Shown here: positions 11,861 to 25,300 of the stretch, piece by piece
Layout: each line of letters begins with the position of its first letter
Numbering within the stretch: position 1 is the stretch's first letter
Source of the DNA: Epiperipatus broadwayi
Lineage: Eukaryota; Onychophora; Udeonychophora; Euonychophora; Peripatidae
Length of the DNA: 64,000 nt
Assembly: GCA_028023455.1 (NCBI GenBank)
Contig: JAQFVV010000111.1
Coordinates: forward strand, 3,841,416-3,905,415
Direction of reading: 5' to 3'
The notes under the pieces: generated by a model
Told to the model about the DNA's origin: nothing
Database searches by the model: none
Seen by the model: only the letters and a program-made list of their open reading frames with translations
Translations under genes and position numbers: made by a program

Positions 11861-12048
11861 ATAAGCATATCACGATTCTGTGATATGAACAGTGCATATG
11901 ATGTAGTGATGTAATTTGTTCAGGAAGGTTAAAAAAATAAAAGTTTAAAAGAAAAACAAAACAAAAATGAATGGCATAAAGAATAAAACAGGCATTTCAA
12001 AGAAGATGGAGTAGGGTCATGGTGTGGATGAAGAGAGAAGCTTACTGA

Positions 12049-13470
12049 TTCAGAAAACAAAGGAAAAATGGTAAACATGGAGGCTCAGAAAACAGAAAAG
12101 ATAGCTATGATAGCTCAGATAATAGAAATTATAAAAGCAGACCAAAAAAAAGAGATAAACAGAGAGAAGAAGATAACCAAAAATGGGATAAACAAAGAGA
12201 AGAAGATAACCAAAAATGGGATAAACAAAGAGAAGAAGATAAAAAGAAAAGAGACAAACAAAGAGAAGAAGATATCAAACAGAGAGAAGAAGATAAAAAG
12301 AAAAGAGACAAACAAAGAGAAGAAGATATCAAATGGAGAGAAGAAGATAAAAAGAAAAGAGATAAGCAAAGAGAAGAAGATATCAAACAGAGAGAAGAAG
12401 ATAAAAAATGATTTATGGAAGCAATGGAAAATCAAAATGAAAAATTAAACCAGTGGATAAAGGAAATGACTCAGTCTAAAAAATTGGATGAGGAAGAGAC
12501 TTTGGAATTTCCAACCAAAGATATTTTAAAGGAATCACAAATTGAATATCCTATAACTGATGAAGCAAAATTTGAGATTGTTAAAAAGGAAGAAATTGAA
12601 ATTACAAAGAGTGATCTTGAAATTGTCAGTCTACCTTCAGGAAAACTTCTGATTGTGGAATATACCTCTAAAATTGAAAAGAAAGAAACAGTATATACAG
12701 AAGCTGAGAATGAAATTGTATCAAATACAGTAAAAGAGTTTCAAATGGATGAAAATGAATCTAATAAAGCAAAATTAAAATCTTCTAATCTTCAAGAAGA
12801 TGAAAAACATGAAAATGAACATAATCAAAAACTTAATTCTCATATAACTAAGGAACTGTTCAATATAGAAGAAAATGTTTCAAAAAAATTGTCTGATATA
12901 TGCTATGAAATAGTAACAGAGATAGAGAAAGAAACCATAAAATGGAAAGAAAAATGTGTTAGTCCTCAACCATATATAAAAATTGTAAACAAAAGCTTAA
13001 TAAACTCAAATCAAAAATTGAGTACAGAAAAAAAAAATATAAAGACAGTTATTAAAAATATAGTTGCTTACGCAGGAAAAGACACCAAAAGGGAATCTGA
13101 AAACTCAGGATTTATAAGTGTGAAAAAAATTAAGCAACAAGAAACTTTTATAAATACTAAGAAAATAATTACTATGGCAGAAGAACCATTTAAAAAGAAA
13201 CTTTTATGTAAAAATGAAATACCACCATGGAAGAGGAACAGGAGAAAATTCACAGATGGTAAAAATGAAATACCACCGTGGAAGAGGAACAGGAGAAAAT
13301 TCACAGATGGTGTTCATGGTCCATATCGGACGCGTATAATTAGAAGATCAAACAGTAACAAGGATCTCCAAAGAGAATACAGAAGTGAAGAAGCAAGACA
13401 CCACAGTAATGTTGAACATGATAAATTTTCAACAAAGAGACGATCCAGAAGTATGTCACCTCAAATATAA
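12049..13470 (+). pseudogene. gag-like coiled-coil and basic protein, disrupted
   Basis: The main frame (frame 1 of the window) is open from 12049 to 13470 except for one TGA at 12409-12411. After the TGA, an ATG at 12415 opens 351 codons. Before it, the same frame encodes a charged repeat, units of about 9-18 residues such as WDKQREED and KKKRDKQREED, which runs straight on into MENQNEKLNQWIKEM; this suggests one longer protein. The 126-codon frame beginning 12068 is a shadow of this repeat in another frame. The middle is acidic and lysine-rich with coiled-coil character. The C-terminus is basic: a 17-residue unit with PPWKRNRRKFTDG occurs twice, followed by an RRSRS-type tail. No zinc knuckle or protease site is seen. 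Position after the PBS in an LTR element points to a structural (gag-type) role; no family is recognised. No ATG precedes the repeat in frame, and an earlier frame from ATG 11967 is broken, so the start is lost or shifted. Confidence 0.6.
13210..13311 (+). repeat. 51-bp tandem duplication inside the gag-like ORF
   Basis: Units 13210-13260 and 13261-13311 encode the same 17 residues with a single silent change (CCATGG versus CCGTGG). It keeps frame, so it adds one more basic motif to the protein tail. Confidence 0.9.
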
Positions 13471-14110
13471 AAGAGGACTATAGGAGAACTGATCACAATC
13501 CTCAGTCTCCTAAACCATGTTGCAGTTATGATTCAGAATAAAATAGAGATAGCTGATGAAAAAAGTTTGTGAGTGTGATGTAGTGATGCATGAACTTGTG
13601 TTTTTCATGTTGAGATGGTGGATGATTGAGCAGAGCTGCCTGAATGCATTGTGTTATGATGCTCTGAAGTATATGCTCGGCACTATCCCGACCTGGATGT
13701 TGTGCTTCAAGAGTAGTCCAGCAGTGCGTATATGTAGGTCTCATGGATAGACCTTGGTCTCATGGATAGGCCAAATGATAGCCCCTAAGACTCACTGGAG
13801 CTGAGCAGGGTTGGCTGAATGCCAAATTGATTTTTTTTTTCTCTGGCTCCTATTCTTGGTTGGATGATGTTTCTAGGTACAAAAGAGGTAGTGCTTAAAA
13901 ATGAGATATTTTCTCGTGACGTCATGAGGCGGTGTGTACTGGTAGTTTGTGCTTGGCCATCTATTTGTCCCAGCATTGGAGGCTATGGTTCATGTATTCA
14001 CTTTTCCAGCTCATCTTACCCATTCATCAGCATATCTAAAACCAGTACTGAGAAATAATGTGTATAGTATATGGAATGAAATCGTACTTCCAGGCGATTT
14101 CATCCCAAAA
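13471..14110 (+). other. 3' untranslated interior of the LTR element
   Basis: Between the gag-like ORF and the polypurine tract, frames are short and on both strands (for example 13556-13750 and 13864-14058) and show no family features. The stretch includes TGACGTCA-like sequence at about 13917 and the block shared with 6721-6886. No pol remains can be seen. Confidence 0.6.
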
Positions 14111-14112
14111 AT

Positions 14113-14125
14113 TGGTGAGGGGTAA
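14113..14125 (+). promoter_or_regulatory. polypurine tract
   Basis: TGGTGAGGGGTAA lies immediately before the TGTGACAG start of the 3' LTR, the standard place for plus-strand priming. It is short and interrupted by T. Confidence 0.65.
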
Positions 14126-16654
14126 TGTGACAGATATACTGTCCTTCATATATTTATGCAAAAGATTCCCCCCCCCATTCAAAATGTCTAGCGTGATTCA
14201 GTCTAATTGGAAACGCAATAAAGTTGTGATTCGTTAAAAATGAAAAATAAAATCATATTTTTGATTTTTAGTATTGATGGAATTAAATGAAATGTTATAT
14301 CGTCTTATTTTATTATTTTTTTTTATCTGTCTCAATAAAAAAAAAAGAGAAATTAATTATCCAATCATTAAAAAGAAAGAAAAAGAGATACTTGAGTTAA
14401 ACTGAGGCAGTATTCAAATTAGACACGTCATTGAAGGAAAAAGAACTTTTTTTTTCTCTCTCGTCTTACACAGAGAGCTTTAACAAAACGTGAAAATAAA
14501 AAAAAAGTTTTACTAGAGAAATTATAATGAAACTGGAATAAATTAGAAGCTCCACTCTCTCCACACTATGCCATGACTTTCCATCGATGAAATAACCTGC
14601 ATTCTTTTGAATAAAATGGACTACAAGACTGGAAGGTAATTTTTATAAAGTACTAAAACATAATTATCATACGTTACAAAGTGAAGTTTTGAAATAATTG
14701 CATAGAATTTGTTCAATAAATATTAAGACACCTTTATTATACTTTTATGTTTGACTAAATTATAAATGCTCTACAAGCCAAACAGAATTTATGTATATGA
14801 ATATAGCTTTATATTTGACTAAATTATAAATGCTCTAATTACTAAATGATAAAGCCAAACAGAATTTATGTATATGAATATAGCTTTATGTTTGACTAAA
14901 TTAGAAATGCTCTACAAGCCAAACAGAATTTATGTATATGAATATAGCTTTATATTTGACTAAATTATAAATGCTTTAATTACTAAATGATAAGTGTTCC
15001 ACAAGCCAAACAGAATTTATGTATGTGAATATAGCTTTATGTTTGATTAAATTATAAATGCTCTACAAGCCAAACAGAATTTATGTATATGAATATAGCT
15101 TTATATTTGACTAAATTATAAATGCTTTAATTACTAAATGATAAGTGCTCCACAAGCCAAACAGAATTTATGTAGATGAATATACCTTTATATTTGACTA
15201 AATTTAATTACTAAATGATAAGTGCTCCACAAGCCAAACAGAATTTATGTAGATGAATATACCTTTATATTTGACTAAATTATAAATGCTTTAATTACTA
15301 AATGATAAGTGCTCCACAAGCCAAACAGAATTTATGTAGATGAATATACCTTTATATTTGACTAAATTTAATTACTAAATGATAAGTGCTCCACAAGCCA
15401 AACAGAATTTATGTAGATGAATATACCTTTATATTTGACTAAATTATAAATGCCTCAATTATCAAGTGATAAATGCCCTACAAACCAAGAATTGTTGAAT
15501 TTAAATGTCTACCAATCGGTAATAATTCATAAAATGATGAAATGCTGTATAAATCATAAATACTTGACTACTTCTAAGCTTCTTATAATGTAACAGAGTC
15601 TATGTGTAAGAATATACTTCTACATTTGGCTAAATTATAAATGCCTCAATTATCAAATGATAAATGCTCTACAAACCAAGAATTGTTGAGTTCAAATATT
15701 TACCAATCAGTAATGACTCATAAAATAATGAAATGTTATACGAATCATAAATGCTTAACTGCTACCAAGCTCCTTCTCACAAAGGGATACAAAAATAAAT
15801 TATTGTTGAATTGGAATACTTCTAAGCTTCTACACATAAATGAATTCAAAATGAATTATTGGATAAACCATAAATGCTCGACTGCTTCTAAGGTTCTTCT
15901 CTTAAGTGAATTCAAAATGAACTATTAAATGAATTCGGAATGAACTATTGTTGAATCAGAATAATCCCAAGCTTCTTCTCATAAAAGAATTAATGAACTA
16001 TCGTTGAATTAGAATATTCACAAGCTTATTCTCTTAAATGAATTCAAAATGAACTATTAAATGAATTCGAAATGAACTATTGTTGAATCAGAATAATCCC
16101 AAGCTTATTCTCATAAAGGAATTAATGAACTATTGTTGAATTAGAATATTCACAAGCTTCTTCCCATAAATGAATTCAAAATGAACTATTATTGAATTAG
16201 AATGTTTCAAAGCTTATTCTCATAGAGGAATTAATGAACTATTGTTGAAATTGCAAATTAATTGTTATTTAATAAATTTTTTTTTGTTACTAAAAATTAA
16301 ATTGGTTGTCCAGTTATCCAATTCTGTTTTGTTTTAATGCATCACTCATCAGTTATAGCACTGGTTCATGAGAATCTCATGTTCTCTGAGCTACGTCTGA
16401 CATAACTTGACCTAGGCCAGTCAGGTTGTAGTGAGATGGAACTCTAATGGCGCTTTTTGGGAAACCAAACATAGAAATATTTAGATGTTTCCAGTCTCTA
16501 TAAAACTACATCCTCTGATGAGCAGGAAATATTGTTGTAGGAGGCATTAACATCTGCATTAGGAATGTCAATTGATAGTTCTTTCCTACAGCATGCTCAT
16601 CAGAAAATTGTTACAACCGACGTAATAAAAGGGTTGTATGGCGGTCCGGTTACA
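14126..16654 (+). repeat. 3' LTR
   Basis: 2529 bp, same ends and landmarks as the 5' LTR. It is 405 bp longer because the GCCAAACAGAATTTATG-centred tandem repeat has nine copies (about 14770-15445) instead of four; five extra units of about 81 bp account for the difference. Outside this array I see only scattered substitutions and small indels (for example near 14247 and 14315). The 95-codon frame at 15641-15928 is repeat-derived. Confidence 0.9.
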
Positions 16655-19600
16655 ATATATATATCTATATATCAGTATGCAGATGTGTGGTATAATTTAT
16701 GAACATCTTTGAATTATCATAAAATAAAAAAAAAGATTAATTTTAACATATAGATATCTACCTTATGCATATACATGAACTCACAGACATGGCATAACAT
16801 ATAGGAACTATCATATAATGGTAACAAAAAATAAGATCACATTTTAATGATACATAAATAATGACTGACTTAATAAATTATAATGGGCAAGATTGTATAA
16901 TCAGTCAACAAGACCGAAAGATCAGGTAGAGACACTCAACCAACAGACAGTGTTATCCCCATGCCCTTTAGTTTCAACTTCTATCTTGGCTTACTAGACT
17001 CCACTGCTTGATTAATATCATGTCTCCTAGCTTCCCTTCTTCATATAGCTCAACATAATTCAGGGTTTAACCATGACTTTCTCTCAGGGTTCTCCACTAA
17101 TCACAACATTAATTCAAACTAGCACCTTTATGTCTACTTTGATCATTTCATTATACTTAGATCTCAGAGCTGAGGTTCATTTATATGCTACTTGAGAGCA
17201 TGGATATATTTACTTCATCCTTTATCTTGTTTGAACAACTACACCTTATACTAATTAATAATAATTCTGACTCACAATGCAAATGTACAAATAATTTTAT
17301 CAAGATAATATGAGTTTACTATAACATTAAGATTATAGAGAGAATAATTTACAAATGTTAGGTTCTGAGTATCTGCTAGCTTTTATACATATTTATAGAA
17401 GGTAGTGGTGGCTTACAATAATAACAGGTGCTCTATATAGGTTATGTTGGAAAGGATCATCTGGCAATTCAATCCAAGCTTGAATATACATATAATAATC
17501 TATATAGGGTCAAGTTGTGCATGGGTTTGAAGTTAAATCATGTAGGGTTGCCAATGAATAAAAGAAAAGATGAGATACTTATAGGAAATTGCAGTGCTAC
17601 AGAGAATTGTGGGATCAATGATATATGAATGAAGATGATCTGGTATTGTTTATCACAAAAAGGGTGATGTCCCTGGCCATAGAGCTTATTTGCTTCCAAC
17701 CAAGGGTGCATACCACTGGAGAATGCAATGAGGTGCTTGAATTCAGGGCTTGGGGTCACCAAGAGTCTCTGGCTCTGGCAGAACATGGACCAGTACTAAT
17801 CTTATGGATTAGAAACCCAGGCACAGCATCTGGTCTGCCCTTATGCACTTTGACTATTTGAACACATGAACCACAAAGAAATATATGAAGTATATAATAT
17901 TAATATTAATATAACCATTGCCACACATATACAGAGGTAGAAACACAAATACATATCTGTAAAAGAAGGCTACAACTAATTAAGACTTTCTTCCATATGA
18001 ATGAACATTAAGAAATAACTTTATAAATATATAATCATGAGCTTCCTCATTTGATCATTTATGATTCATTTTGATAATAATATAACCCATTCACAATATT
18101 TATTTCAATAAATTTAAATCTAAAATATAATTATTAAATAGAGGGAAAATTATTTATACCTGAAATGAACTGATATTGCAATTCCTTGCTTGTTATAATT
18201 TATATGTGAATTGCGGTTTGACTTTATACAAACATTAGATTACACCACTGAACAATGTGATCTGCACATTTAAAGAATGTGATTAATGTTAATTTTCACA
18301 ATGAAATATCAAATTGTAAATATTACTGCATTTTACAATAGTTTCCATACACACAATTATTTATTTTATCATGGCATTATTACTTTAGCAGTACATGAAG
18401 TAACAATTTAAATAAAAGACCTTATTCCCTTATGAGTATTTTAATAATATTATTTTTTAATACTTAGATTCAGTTATGTGTATATAGAGCAATAATAATA
18501 AACAACAAATTATTTAAAACTTATTTGAATAAATGCATTTACGACCCTTCATTGAATCTGTATATAATTCTGACAATTAAAAATAACTTTCCTTGATGTG
18601 ATGGGGGAGAATATAAAAAAGAAAGTTTAAAACAACTTAGACAGCTTGTTATGGTTTTACAAATGAAAGTTTAAACTTGGTGTCTTCACTGTGGTCTCTA
18701 TTCCATGGGACTTTGAGAGTCAGGAAAACATAAACATGTTTAACTAATTGACATTTCTCCCTCCATCATTCAAGGTAATATACACAATTATGTTTGCAAA
18801 ATATCTAATTTCAAAATTATCTAAATAATTAAGCCAGCAGATTTAAGATTAATAAATACAATATAAATATATATAATTTATGAGATTAAGATTGATATTG
18901 GTTTATTTTATATACAATTAAGTTACAGCTATAAATTAGAATAAGTTAAAACATTTTACCAGCAATAAGTACTGACTTTGGGACCATTGTGGATGTATAG
19001 ATCTTGGGATTGCATTATGATGGTAGGATATGACTGGAACTACATCTTGATGGAACTTTTCAGGGTACTCTTCTTATAGCTAAAGACGCTGTTCATATGA
19101 CACGGTTTTTGTGCTAAAATACATAAAAATGCTGTTTCTGCGGCCGACACATTCTATAATACAACTTTTTTGTTGTGCTACAGAATGCAGGCTGCTATGT
19201 CGTATCACAGTACAGCATGTATGTTGCTAAGCAGCTATTACATTTTCCGAATTCGCACAGTTTATAAAATAATTACGGCTTGATGAGAGAGTTTGCATTT
19301 GAATTGTGTTGAAATGTTGTTTTCATTGGATTTTTTTATTATTTTAAACTATTGAAATGTTCAGATTTTTTAAAACAATAATTATAAGACTTTTTACAAT
19401 GTACTGTATTGAACTTTTATTTGGGTAAATGTTAAATATCTATGTTTTTATTGAATTGCAATTAGGTAATGTGTCAAGTAAAGTACTGTTAGTAACATTC
19501 CACGAAACCAAGAAGATTCTACCAACTGTATATTTTTGAAGTAAAAAAGAGCGGTATGAAAAAAATATCCAGTAAGAAAAGTCCAAAAATACAGGTTTTT

Positions 19601-19761
19601 TTGTAAATTTAATAAAAAGCAAATATTATAAACATGTTTAATAAGTAAAAAAGACATTTGTATGTGTTTGTTGATGTTTAAAAAAGTTTGACTTTCTTTT
19701 GTCTTTCCGAGTATGCTTACGATTTTGAATTTTTTTATTTTAGCATTACAAACAAACAGAA
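16655..19761. other. non-coding stretch, source unknown
   Basis: Mostly AT-rich. A more balanced patch at about 17430-17860 has overlapping open frames on both strands (17428-17628 and 17625-17861 on plus, 17538-17786 on minus) with no recognisable motif. A second balanced patch lies at about 19080-19270, including a GCGGCCG. I see no RNA gene, element end or convincing exon. Confidence 0.4.
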
Positions 19762-19910
19762 CACTAACCCTAAAACTAACCCTAACCCTAAAACTAACCC
19801 TAAACCTAACCCTAAAACTAACCCTAAACTAACTCTAAAACTAACCCTAAAACTAACCCTAAACCTAACCCTAAACTAACCCTAAAACTAACCCTAAATC
19901 TAACCTTAAC
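19762..19910. repeat. interstitial telomere-like array
   Basis: A run of CTAACCCTAAA and CTAACCCTAAAA units, variants of the CCCTAA strand of the (TTAGGG)n animal telomere. Many units have one or two extra A residues, so the array is degenerate. It supports an animal source. The open frame that reads through it (19688-19879, NPKTNPK repeats) is an artefact. Confidence 0.9.
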
Positions 19911-19952
19911 AACTTTTACTTTTATTACGATTATTATTGTTTAGTTAAACAA

Positions 19953-20047
19953 CAAAAAAAGTCGTAACACAAGTAAAAAAATATCCGATAGAAAATGTAT
20001 AAAAAAAAGCCGTAACACAATTAAAAAAATATACGATAGAAAAACAC
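19953..20047. repeat. about 50-bp tandem duplication
   Basis: Two units share AAAAAAAG(T/C)CGTAACACAA, ATTAAAAAAATAT-like and CGATAGAAAA blocks at 19953 and 20003, with a few substitutions. It lies just after the telomere-like array. Confidence 0.7.
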
Positions 20048-20126
20048 GAATCAAATTTTAATTTGTTGATTTTATTTTACATTTATTATCATCATTTAAA
20101 TTGTATACATTAATAAAAAATAATAT

Positions 20127-20339
20127 TTATAAAAGACGATTTTGTTTTGTTTTTATTTTCGCATTACAAAAAAGCACAGAAAAATTATTAAAATCAACGG
20201 CCCGTGAATGTTCATATTTTATAGTTTTAGTGTGAAAACGGCACCATCCAATGGGATCTTTATCTATAATACAAGCACCCTTTTCAGAATGCCAAACTCC
20301 ACTGATGACCTTGGGACAAGATGACACCCGATGACTCAC
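20127..20339 (-). CDS. possible coding fragment, unrecognised
   Basis: A 70-codon open frame on the minus strand whose first 50 residues look more protein-like than the surrounding chance frames (contains C, W, G, D and P, for example CPKVISGVWHSEKGAC and IDKDPIGWCRFH). The tail is lysine-rich and low-complexity. I recognise no family. Upstream lies a CCTGCCAGCATGAG stretch and then the scaffold gap at 20442, so the 5' context is missing. It may be a decayed transposon or exon, or chance. Confidence 0.2.
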   Translation of the reverse strand: MSHRVSSCPKVISGVWHSEKGACIIDKDPIGWCRFHTKTIKYEHSRAVDFNNFSVLFCNAKIKTKQNRLL

Positions 20340-20441
20340 TCATGCTGGCAGGTATAATTAACATAATTATCTTTTTTCTTAGACAGGGTAATGAATATTT
20401 TACTGATTATATATTTTACTTAACAATAACTATTAGAAGAT

Positions 20442-20941
20442 NNNNNNNNNNNNNNNNNNNNNNNNNNNNNNNNNNNNNNNNNNNNNNNNNNNNNNNNNNN
20501 NNNNNNNNNNNNNNNNNNNNNNNNNNNNNNNNNNNNNNNNNNNNNNNNNNNNNNNNNNNNNNNNNNNNNNNNNNNNNNNNNNNNNNNNNNNNNNNNNNNN
20601 NNNNNNNNNNNNNNNNNNNNNNNNNNNNNNNNNNNNNNNNNNNNNNNNNNNNNNNNNNNNNNNNNNNNNNNNNNNNNNNNNNNNNNNNNNNNNNNNNNNN
20701 NNNNNNNNNNNNNNNNNNNNNNNNNNNNNNNNNNNNNNNNNNNNNNNNNNNNNNNNNNNNNNNNNNNNNNNNNNNNNNNNNNNNNNNNNNNNNNNNNNNN
20801 NNNNNNNNNNNNNNNNNNNNNNNNNNNNNNNNNNNNNNNNNNNNNNNNNNNNNNNNNNNNNNNNNNNNNNNNNNNNNNNNNNNNNNNNNNNNNNNNNNNN
20901 NNNNNNNNNNNNNNNNNNNNNNNNNNNNNNNNNNNNNNNNN
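20442..20941. other. assembly gap of 500 N
   Basis: Exactly 500 N, the usual placeholder for a gap of unknown size. The ten bases ATTAGAAGAT occur at both edges (20432-20441 and 20942-20951). Confidence 0.98.
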
Positions 20942-22938
<1,997 letters not shown>

Positions 22939-23052
22939 TTCTATAATTATTTCAGTTAGTGTTAACAGTAACTTTCTTTTTATATATATATATATATATA
23001 TATATGAGTGTGTGTGTACATGCACTATGTTATTCAATGCCATGAGACACAT

Positions 23053-23657
23053 AACAGTCTCAATATATATATATATGTAAGAAATTGAAACAGCACATAA
23101 ATGATAGCTGAAATCTATATAAAATAATAAAATGCCCCAGAGCTATATTGTTTCATCCACATTTTCCCTTTAAATAAAGAATAGCTTAAATATATTCTAT
23201 ATCTATTTACGATTAAGTATAGAGCTAACTTTGTCATCACAAAAATAATGATTAATGACCCTGTGAATAGGAGAAAATGTACAATACTTAAACTTAATCT
23301 ATTTTTATATTAATTAATTTTAGTGGAATAAGTTAAAATGAAGATTAATAAATTTATTGATTAGACATAATAATAATAAAAAAAGAGCCTTTTAAATTAC
23401 TCTACTGTACAAAGAAATTATTCTGACTTTGTCTATTTACAGTTATTTGAAAATACTTCCATAGATTGAAAATATATCAGTATTAATTATAAGTATATAA
23501 ATATAAGTTTACAGAACACACATTTATAAACATACAGATGTGAATATGTGATAATATAAAATATTCCAAACATTAATAAGCCAAGAGATATTACTTTATT
23601 TTTAATAATAAATGACTAAACATAATGATCACCATTTCTTATGCTTGCTCATAACAG
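23053..23657. other. AT-rich non-coding stretch
   Basis: Nothing beyond simple A/T sequence is visible. Confidence 0.5.
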
Positions 23658-23973
23658 TTATTAAAACAGGCACAAACTCTTTATACAGTAGTGCCACTCA
23701 GTGCAAGCCAGAGTAATATATGGATGCCAGAAGGCATCCCTATCTAGTGCCTATTCATCCAACATCCTCAGACCAGTTTCTAGCTTGTGGCGTTTTAGTG
23801 ACAAGCTAGAAGCTGGTCTAGGAACGATTAGCCACAAGCTAGAAACAGGACTGGAAATGTTGGATGAGTAAGCACTAGATAGGGATTTTATGCCCAAGCC
23901 TTCTGGCTTCTACTGATCATTCTGGTTTTCATTGAGTGGAACTACTGAATGGAGTTTTGCCTGTTTTAATAAT
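23658..23973. mobile_element. foldback element, family A
   Basis: Imperfect inverted repeat whose outer ends are TTATTAAAACAGGCA and TGCCTGTTTTAATAA, with TTAA at 23661-23664 and 23967-23970. The interior shares ordered blocks with 47512-47781 and 27745-27830: ACAGTAGTGCCA, GGATGCCAGAAGGC, CCCTATCTAGTGCC and CATCCAA. The centre holds further CAAGCTAGAA/TTCTAGCTTG inverted pieces. No ORF. The conserved TTAA edges suggest piggyBac-type target use, but the terminal bases are not the typical CCC. Confidence 0.75.
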
Positions 23974-24617
23974 AAATGGTGAATGATTCTAGACATATGT
24001 GTACGCATATAGATAAGTATCACACATTGCACATTAGAACATTCACAATAATGTTTTGATTGATGTTTTGACTGTTGCTCTTAAATTCTTTAAATCTATA
24101 AATAGTATTATGGACAAATGCTAAATGGATATACAATATATGCATATTGTAATCTAAAAAAGTATAACATTTATAAAATTTAACTATTTTTTATCTTATA
24201 TATCTAGTTATTATTGTTTTCTGACAATTCTTAAATTGTAACAAATATTTAAGAAGAACGAAATATTTAGCTTTTTGGAAAGTTTTGCTTGGAAGTTTCT
24301 TCATTTTTACCTTTTGCTTTCTCTGGTTATAAAGTTTAAGAACGATTACAAAGTACATTTCCATCTTTATTTAATTTCTTGATCAACTGTTTTATTTTTA
24401 TTCACAAATTGTTCAAATTCATTTATTATAAAAAATTTTCATCTTTTGTTTTTGTAAAAATAAGATAATGTGAAATGACTTACATGGAACAGATTTTTTT
24501 CTTTATTATAAAAAATTATATTCACATTATATCATATATTTTTTCAATGTGCTTTCTTATTAATACTGTAGTTGAAAATAACTACCCAATAATCTCTATG
24601 TATAAATATGCACGTGC

Positions 24618-24902
24618 TATATAGAGCTCACAAATAAGCTCTTAACAAGTTTTTCCGAATATCTCCAACCCCAGCCCAGTTTCTGCTACTGGCTTTCTCA
24701 GTGAGGCTCTTAACAAGCTTTGCAGAATATCCACAACCCCAGACCAGCTTCTGTTACTGGCTTCCTCAGTGAGGTACTCCTAGCACCTCACAGAGGAATC
24801 CAGCAGCAGAAACCTTACTGAGGAAGCCAGTAGCAGAAAATGGTCTAGGGGTGGGAATATTCTGAAAAGCTTGTTAAGAGTTTATTTGTGAGCTCTATAT
24901 AT
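24618..24902. mobile_element. foldback element with an internal 68-bp duplication
   Basis: Outer ends TATATAGAGCTCACAAATAA and TTATTTGTGAGCTCTATATA are near-perfect inverted repeats. In the left arm a 68-bp segment (24638-24705) starting GCTCTTAACAAG is repeated at 24706-24773, while the right arm has one copy. No coding content. Ends resemble no other element in the window. Confidence 0.75.
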
Positions 24903-25300
24903 ATAACATTTGTAATACAAGCTTGTTAAATTAGGTAATGTAACATATAATTTGATTTTTTTGTAAATATATATGTCTATTAATGACTGTACATTGGCAA
25001 ATCATTCATTTATGATTTTACTAAATATAAAATAAGGATTCTTGGGCTAAGGGTATTTGAATATAATAAACCATGTCTGAAGATAAAATAATATCAAATA
25101 ATATCTTTCAAGTCATAAATGATGATTGAACCAAATACTTGGCAATGTTTAAAAATATTTTTTAATAGTGTCATTTTAGAGCAATGGTTATGTTTCCATT
25201 TGGATAATATAAGTGAAGAATGTGGTAAAAAGTGTAATCTGTTAAACATAGACTTTTATTTATTTTTAATGTTGATAAAGCAATTTATTCACTATACTTT

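Larger units (their letters stand above)
9534..16654 (+). mobile_element. LTR retrotransposon without pol (LARD-like)
   Basis: A complete element of 7121 bp. The 5' LTR is 9534-11657, the interior 11658-14125 and the 3' LTR 14126-16654. Both LTRs start TGTGACAGATATACTG and end CGGTCCGGTTACA. A primer binding site follows the 5' LTR and a purine-rich tract precedes the 3' LTR. The interior is only 2468 bp and carries one gag-like ORF. No protease, reverse transcriptase, RNase H or integrase is present, so it must rely on another element's enzymes. It inserted into (TA)n, so the target-site duplication (consistent with 4-6 bp, ATAT) cannot be read with certainty. The near identity of the LTRs outside a tandem repeat suggests a recent insertion. 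Confidence 0.9.

Noticed and set aside
12068-12448. 126-codon lysine-rich ORF and overlapping minus-strand ORFs
   Set aside because: These are shadow frames of the gag-like charged repeat; the frame continuous with the downstream 351-codon ORF is different.
15641-15928. 95-codon ORF in the 3' LTR
   Set aside because: It runs through LTR tandem repeats, has repetitive composition, and the matching 5' LTR stretch (around 10645-10930) carries a frame-changing indel.
19688-19879. NPKTNPK-repeat ORF
   Set aside because: Translation of the telomere-like array.
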